From the NCBI GenBank assembly GCA_017630995.1, contig JAGBUD010000168.1, positions 1 to 9,138 on the forward strand: a stretch of 9,138 bases of DNA, written 5' to 3'. The notes under the pieces were generated by a model, which worked only from the letters and a program-made list of their open reading frames with translations, was not told the origin of the DNA and searched no databases. The translations under genes were made by a program, and so were the position numbers. The DNA comes from Clostridia bacterium (GTDB taxonomy: Bacteria > Bacillota_A > Clostridia > Oscillospirales > CAG-272). This document shows positions 6,822-9,138 of this stretch, piece by piece. The stretch's first letter is position 1; each line of letters opens with the position of its first letter.

Positions 6822-7181
6822 ATGGAACTTAAAGAAAATATGAGAATCGTTCAAGAGCTTGTCCCCGGTAAGCAGATAACGCTCTGTCACATAATCGCAA
6901 ACCCCGATAACGTGCTTTACACAAAGCTCGGTCTTGACCCCAAGACAGACTACACGAGAAGCGCTATCGGCGTGCTTACCATAAGCCCCGCGGAGAGTGC
7001 GGTTATAACCGCAGATATCGCAATCAAGTCGAGCGGTGCTGAAATCGGATTTGTTGACAGATTCACGGGAACTCTCATCATTTCGGGCAGTGTTTCGAGT
7101 GTTGAATCTGCATTTGCGGCAATCAGAGAGTATTTCACGACAAAGCTCACCTACGTTTGCTGCGATATAACCAGAACCTAA
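6822..7181 (+). CDS. pduU: Circularly permuted BMC-H shell protein (PduU/EutS-like)
   Basis: This 119-residue protein matches the EutS/PduU branch. It opens with the diagnostic IVQELVPGKQITLCHIIANP (9-28), in which the family's N-terminal strand builds a beta-barrel over the hexamer pore. It continues with AIGVLTISPAESAVITADIAIKS and EIGFVDRFTGTLIISGSV, then ends near TYVCCDITRT, like the family's CDMT-type terminus. A capped pore suggests a docking or gating role rather than free metabolite passage. AAAGGA at 6809-6814 lies upstream of the ATG. Its stop codon overlaps the start of the next gene by one base (TAATG). PduU with PduV downstream mirrors the Salmonella order, where PduV is thought to meet the shell through PduU. 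Confidence 0.93.
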   Translation: MELKENMRIVQELVPGKQITLCHIIANPDNVLYTKLGLDPKTDYTRSAIGVLTISPAESAVITADIAIKSSGAEIGFVDRFTGTLIISGSVSSVESAFAAIREYFTTKLTYVCCDITRT

Positions 7182-7642
7182 TGAGAAAGATAATACTTAT
7201 CGGCAGAGTTGCGGCGGGAAAAACCACCCTCACACAAGCGCTCAACGGCGAGGATATTCACTACTATAAGACGCAGTACATCAATTATCTCGATACGATA
7301 ATCGACACTCCGGGTGAATACACAGAGCTTCGCCAAACGAGCGGTGCGCTTGCGCTTTACGCGTACGAGGCGGACGTCGTGGGCCTTGTTCTTTCCGCAA
7401 ACGAGCCGTATTCCATATTTTCGCCCTGCATAACGAGCCTTGTTAACCGCGAGGTCGTTGGAATAATAACGGGAATAGACAAGCCCGATGCAAACCCCGA
7501 AAGAGTTGAGCGTTGGTTAAGACTTGCGGGGTGCAAAAAGATATTCCCCGTCAGCGCATACACGGGCGAAGGACTTGACGCTTTGATTGAATTCCTTGCC
7601 GAAAGCGAGGAGGAGCTTGAAAAAATGAGGAGAAGGAAATGA
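7181..7642 (+). CDS. pduV: PduV/EutP-like small GTPase
   Basis: This 153-residue P-loop GTPase is of the EutP/PduV family. G1 is GRVAAGKTT (8-16), KTQYINYLDTIIDTPGEY holds the usual family switch region with the DTPG of G3, and VSAYTGEG holds the G5 SA motif. The G4 position, normally TKxD in this family, reads TGID, so the lysine that stacks on guanine is replaced by glycine; nucleotide affinity or specificity may be altered. Salmonella PduV has been linked to microcompartment localisation and movement, which fits the ParA gene immediately downstream. I chose ATG 7181, overlapping the pduU stop by one base; an in-frame TTG at 7157 would add eight codons inside pduU. No clear ribosome binding site precedes it, so translation is probably coupled to pduU. 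It overlaps the next gene by four bases. Confidence 0.88.
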   Translation: MRKIILIGRVAAGKTTLTQALNGEDIHYYKTQYINYLDTIIDTPGEYTELRQTSGALALYAYEADVVGLVLSANEPYSIFSPCITSLVNREVVGIITGIDKPDANPERVERWLRLAGCKKIFPVSAYTGEGLDALIEFLAESEEELEKMRRRK

Positions 7643-8430
7643 GTAAAACGAAGATAATCGCCTTTGCCAATAACAAGGGCGGCAGCGGAAAAACCACAAG
7701 CTGCTCGAATATCGGCTGCGCCTTGCGCGACCTTGGTAAAAAGGTTCTGCTTATAGACGGTGATATGCAGCTCAACCTCACCCTCTCTTATTTCGACGAG
7801 GGACGCGCCATTGAATACGCGAGCAGTGGAAAGAATATATACACTGCGGTTAAGGAGGAAAAGGATCTTTCCGATTTCGTCGTGCCCACCGATTACGAAA
7901 ATCTTGATATGATTGCCTCAACCTCGCTTATGAGCGCTATCGAATTCGAGCTTTTCCCAAAGTGGCAAAGGGAATTTATATTCCGCAAATGCCTTGAGCC
8001 TATAAGGGCAAAGGGATATTACGATTACATACTCATAGACGCACCGCCCACGCTTGGCGGCTGGGTAATGAATATACTTTGCGCCTCGGACTTTGTTATA
8101 ATTCCCGTTGAGGCAAGCCCTTGGGGACTTTTTGGACTTGCAAATATGTTTGATTTCATATCGCAGGTTTCGAATATCTCGCCTCGCCTCTCGGTTATGG
8201 GAATTATGATAACCAAGGCGGACGAGAGAAAGAAATACTTTAAGCAAACCCTCGAAACCCTAAAGGAATCGGAGGTCGCAAGAGTTTTCGATACCTACGT
8301 CAGAGTTGACAGCACGATTGAATGGGCACAGGATAACAGCGAGCCCGTCGTTGCGTACAAGAAATATTCGCGCAGCGCTATAGAATACACTATGCTTGCA
8401 AAGGAGATTATTGAATATGCCAATAGGTAA
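7639..8430 (+). CDS. parA: ParA/McdA-type partition ATPase
   Basis: This 263-residue protein is a ParA/MinD/McdA-superfamily ATPase. The deviant Walker A box is NNKGGSGKTT, with signature lysine K13 and catalytic-site K18. LLIDGDMQLNLT (37-48) is the A' region with D40, DGD replacing the more common DxDPQ, and DYILIDAPP (129-137) is Walker B with D134. It has the length and C-terminal helices of small ParA proteins without an N-terminal DNA-binding domain, so it should dimerise on ATP and bind nucleoid DNA non-specifically. It overlaps pduV by four bases (ATGA) with GAGGAGAAGG just upstream, and overlaps the next gene by 14 bases, so these genes are co-translated. In a shell operon, with no ParB or parS visible, the likely cargo is the microcompartment. 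A chromosomal or plasmid segregation role is less likely because of the coupling to shell genes. Confidence 0.9.
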   Translation: MSKTKIIAFANNKGGSGKTTSCSNIGCALRDLGKKVLLIDGDMQLNLTLSYFDEGRAIEYASSGKNIYTAVKEEKDLSDFVVPTDYENLDMIASTSLMSAIEFELFPKWQREFIFRKCLEPIRAKGYYDYILIDAPPTLGGWVMNILCASDFVIIPVEASPWGLFGLANMFDFISQVSNISPRLSVMGIMITKADERKKYFKQTLETLKESEVARVFDTYVRVDSTIEWAQDNSEPVVAYKKYSRSAIEYTMLAKEIIEYANR

Positions 8431-8827
8431 GAACGCAATAAAGAGAGTTGCAAATAACGGCTACAGCAAGGTTAAAACCGAAGCTCCCGATATGGAAAAC
8501 AGTGTAGTTGAAATAAAGGCGGAGGAAAAGAAGAGCACAAAGGCTCCCTCGCCTAAAAAGGAAGCGGTAAATAAACCCGCGGCAAAGAAAGCGAGCGCAA
8601 CCGCGGCGGAAAAGACTGCTGCCGCAAAGAAAGAAACGGTGAAGAAGGAAAGCGTAAAAAAAGCGCCCGCAAAGACGAGCGCAAAGAAAACGGCACCAAA
8701 GCCGAGCATGGAGAGCGAGCCCGATTTTGCTCCCACCAAAACACTTGAGAAAATCACCGAAACGGCAGAAAGATGCGGCGCGGGATACGTAAATCTCGGC
8801 GGCAAAATGCCCGATTATTTACTTTGA
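8417..8827 (+). CDS. Small basic Lys/Ala/Pro-rich protein, candidate ParA partner (McdB-like role)
   Basis: I do not recognise a family for this 136-residue protein. It has three parts. Residues 1-20 (MPIGKNAIKR then VANNGYSKVK) are basic and non-repetitive, reminiscent of N-terminal peptides with which ParB- and McdB-type partners stimulate ParA ATPases. Residues 33-97 are low-complexity, dominated by Lys, Ala, Thr, Ser, Pro and Glu, with repeated AKK/VKK units like histone H1 tails, so almost surely disordered. Residues 98-136 are more ordinary, with a short amphipathic helix (TLEKITETAERC) and the terminal segment GAGYVNLGGKMPDYLL. The start at 8417 has AAGGAG ten bases upstream, inside parA, and overlaps parA by 14 nt; a TTG at 8396 sits before that site and is less likely. 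Position and composition suggest the cargo-linking partner of the ATPase. Nucleic-acid binding by the basic linker is an alternative. Confidence 0.75.
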   Translation: MPIGKNAIKRVANNGYSKVKTEAPDMENSVVEIKAEEKKSTKAPSPKKEAVNKPAAKKASATAAEKTAAAKKETVKKESVKKAPAKTSAKKTAPKPSMESEPDFAPTKTLEKITETAERCGAGYVNLGGKMPDYLL

Positions 8828-8853
8828 TATATTCGGTTGCCTTACCGATATAT
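8827..8853 (+). other. Imperfect hairpin at the last stop codon
   Basis: Ten pairs form between 8827-8837 and 8844-8853 with one bulged T (8832) and a TGCCTT loop; the core is TCGGT/ACCGA. It begins in the TGA of the small basic gene. The arms are AT-rich and a mixed sequence follows, so it is at best a minor 3' structure before the main terminator. Confidence 0.3.
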
Positions 8854-8891
8854 TATATAAGCATTTTTCTATTTTCATTTTTCCTTTTTTA

Positions 8892-8958
8892 GACGGATTC
8901 TTTCCTTGTCCGTCGGGGGTGCATATCCTTTGGGTATGCACCTTTTTTCTTTTTTTTT
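8892..8958 (+). terminator. Strong intrinsic terminator closing the operon, with a leading hairpin
   Basis: GGTGCATATCC (8918-8928) pairs with GGGTATGCACC (8932-8942) across a TTT loop, an 11-bp stem with one G-T wobble. It is followed by TTTTTTCTTTTTTTTT (8943-8958), so the main terminator is 8918-8958. A weaker stem, GACGGA (8892-8897) with TCCGTC (8909-8914), sits directly before it and may reinforce it. This is the clearest terminator in the window and marks the end of the microcompartment transcript. Confidence 0.92.
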
Positions 8959-8983
8959 AGGAGAGAGGAGCGCCCCGCCCTCA

Positions 8984-8989
8984 TATAAT
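8984..8989 (+). promoter_or_regulatory. Candidate -10 box for the gene starting at 9019
   Basis: TATAAT at 8984-8989 lies 29 nt before the start of the next gene and just after the operon terminator, where a new promoter is expected. The -35 region at the right spacing is purine- and GC-rich and does not resemble TTGACA, so the call rests on the -10 and context only. Confidence 0.35.
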
Positions 8990-9018
8990 TAAAATAAAAA
9001 GCAAAGGTCGGTGGTGTG

Positions 9019-9138
9019 ATGAAGCTATCCCGTATATCCCGCGTGGCACTCTATAAAAACGATTTGGGTGGCAGAATTGTCTTAAAGGTAAATTTGCCCA
9101 AAACTGATTTCGAAAGCGAGCTTCTTTTTCTTTATGAA
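9019..9138 (+). CDS. 5' end of an unrecognised gene (partial)
   Basis: An ATG at 9019 opens 40 codons with no stop to the window edge. GGTGG at 9010-9014 is a fair ribosome binding site. The peptide starts MKLSRISRVALYKNDLGGRI and continues with VLKVNLPKTDFESELLFLYE. It has no signal peptide or recognisable motif in the visible part. It follows a strong terminator and its own candidate -10 box, so it is probably a separate transcription unit unrelated to the compartment. I cannot assign a function. Confidence 0.55.
   Translation, partial: MKLSRISRVALYKNDLGGRIVLKVNLPKTDFESELLFLYE

Noticed and set aside
8396..8416. Upstream TTG start for the small basic protein
   Set aside because: It lies before AAGGAG at 8401-8406, which is well placed for ATG 8417.
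8461..8805. A minus-strand open frame resembling a membrane protein (Phe/Ala/Val-rich)
   Set aside because: It is the antisense of the Lys/Ala-rich linker: AAG/AAA read backwards as CTT/TTT and GCN as NGC give Phe, Leu and Ala runs. The + strand frame has a good ribosome binding site and couples to parA.
8417..8827. Histone H1-like or ribosomal protein identity for the Lys/Ala-rich gene
   Set aside because: The similarity is only compositional, limited to the linker; the ends do not resemble either, and the operon context points to a ParA partner.

Overview
The window is most of an operon for a bacterial microcompartment (BMC) built around a glycyl radical enzyme (a GRM-type locus). All genes are on the + strand. 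Arg is mostly AGA or CGC, ribosome binding sites are strong AGGAGG/GAGGTG types, intergenic regions are AT-rich, and the closest protein relatives I recognise are clostridial. This suggests an anaerobic, probably gut, Clostridia/Bacillota member; no marker here fixes the genus.

Layout. 1-45 is the last 14 codons of a gene that looks like a BMC-H shell protein. 127-399 is a complete BMC-H hexamer protein with a strong ribosome binding site. 400-539 is a structured intergenic region with two strong hairpins and a long-range inverted repeat, which may lower expression of everything downstream relative to the shell gene. Then follow PduL phosphotransacylase (540-1202), a BMC-P vertex pentamer (1221-1469), the PduS/RnfC-like flavin and Fe-S oxidoreductase (1519-2835), the PduT-like tandem BMC-T with its pore cysteine (2842-3387), the glycyl radical diol dehydratase (3423-5954), its radical SAM activase (5987-6769), a PduU/EutS-type permuted BMC-H (6822-7181), a PduV/EutP-type small GTPase (7181-7642), a ParA/McdA-type ATPase (7639-8430) and a small Lys/Ala-rich, probably disordered protein (8417-8827). 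A strong intrinsic terminator at 8918-8958 closes the operon. An unrelated gene starts at 9019 and runs off the window.

How the genes work together (inference from known Pdu/GRM systems). The glycyl radical enzyme, activated by its radical SAM partner, dehydrates a diol, most likely 1,2-propanediol to propanal, without cobalamin, inside the shell. An aldehyde dehydrogenase would make acyl-CoA, which PduL converts to acyl-phosphate while recycling CoA. PduS and the Fe-S-bearing PduT shell protein could pass electrons across the shell to regenerate NAD+. The aldehyde and alcohol dehydrogenases are not in this window and presumably lie upstream or elsewhere.

The most interesting part is the 3' module. 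The PduV-like GTPase, ParA ATPase and basic low-complexity protein are joined by overlapping start and stop codons and sit in the same operon as the shell. This is the arrangement expected of a McdA/McdB-like partitioning system that positions or segregates the microcompartment, with a partner protein unlike McdB at the level I can judge.
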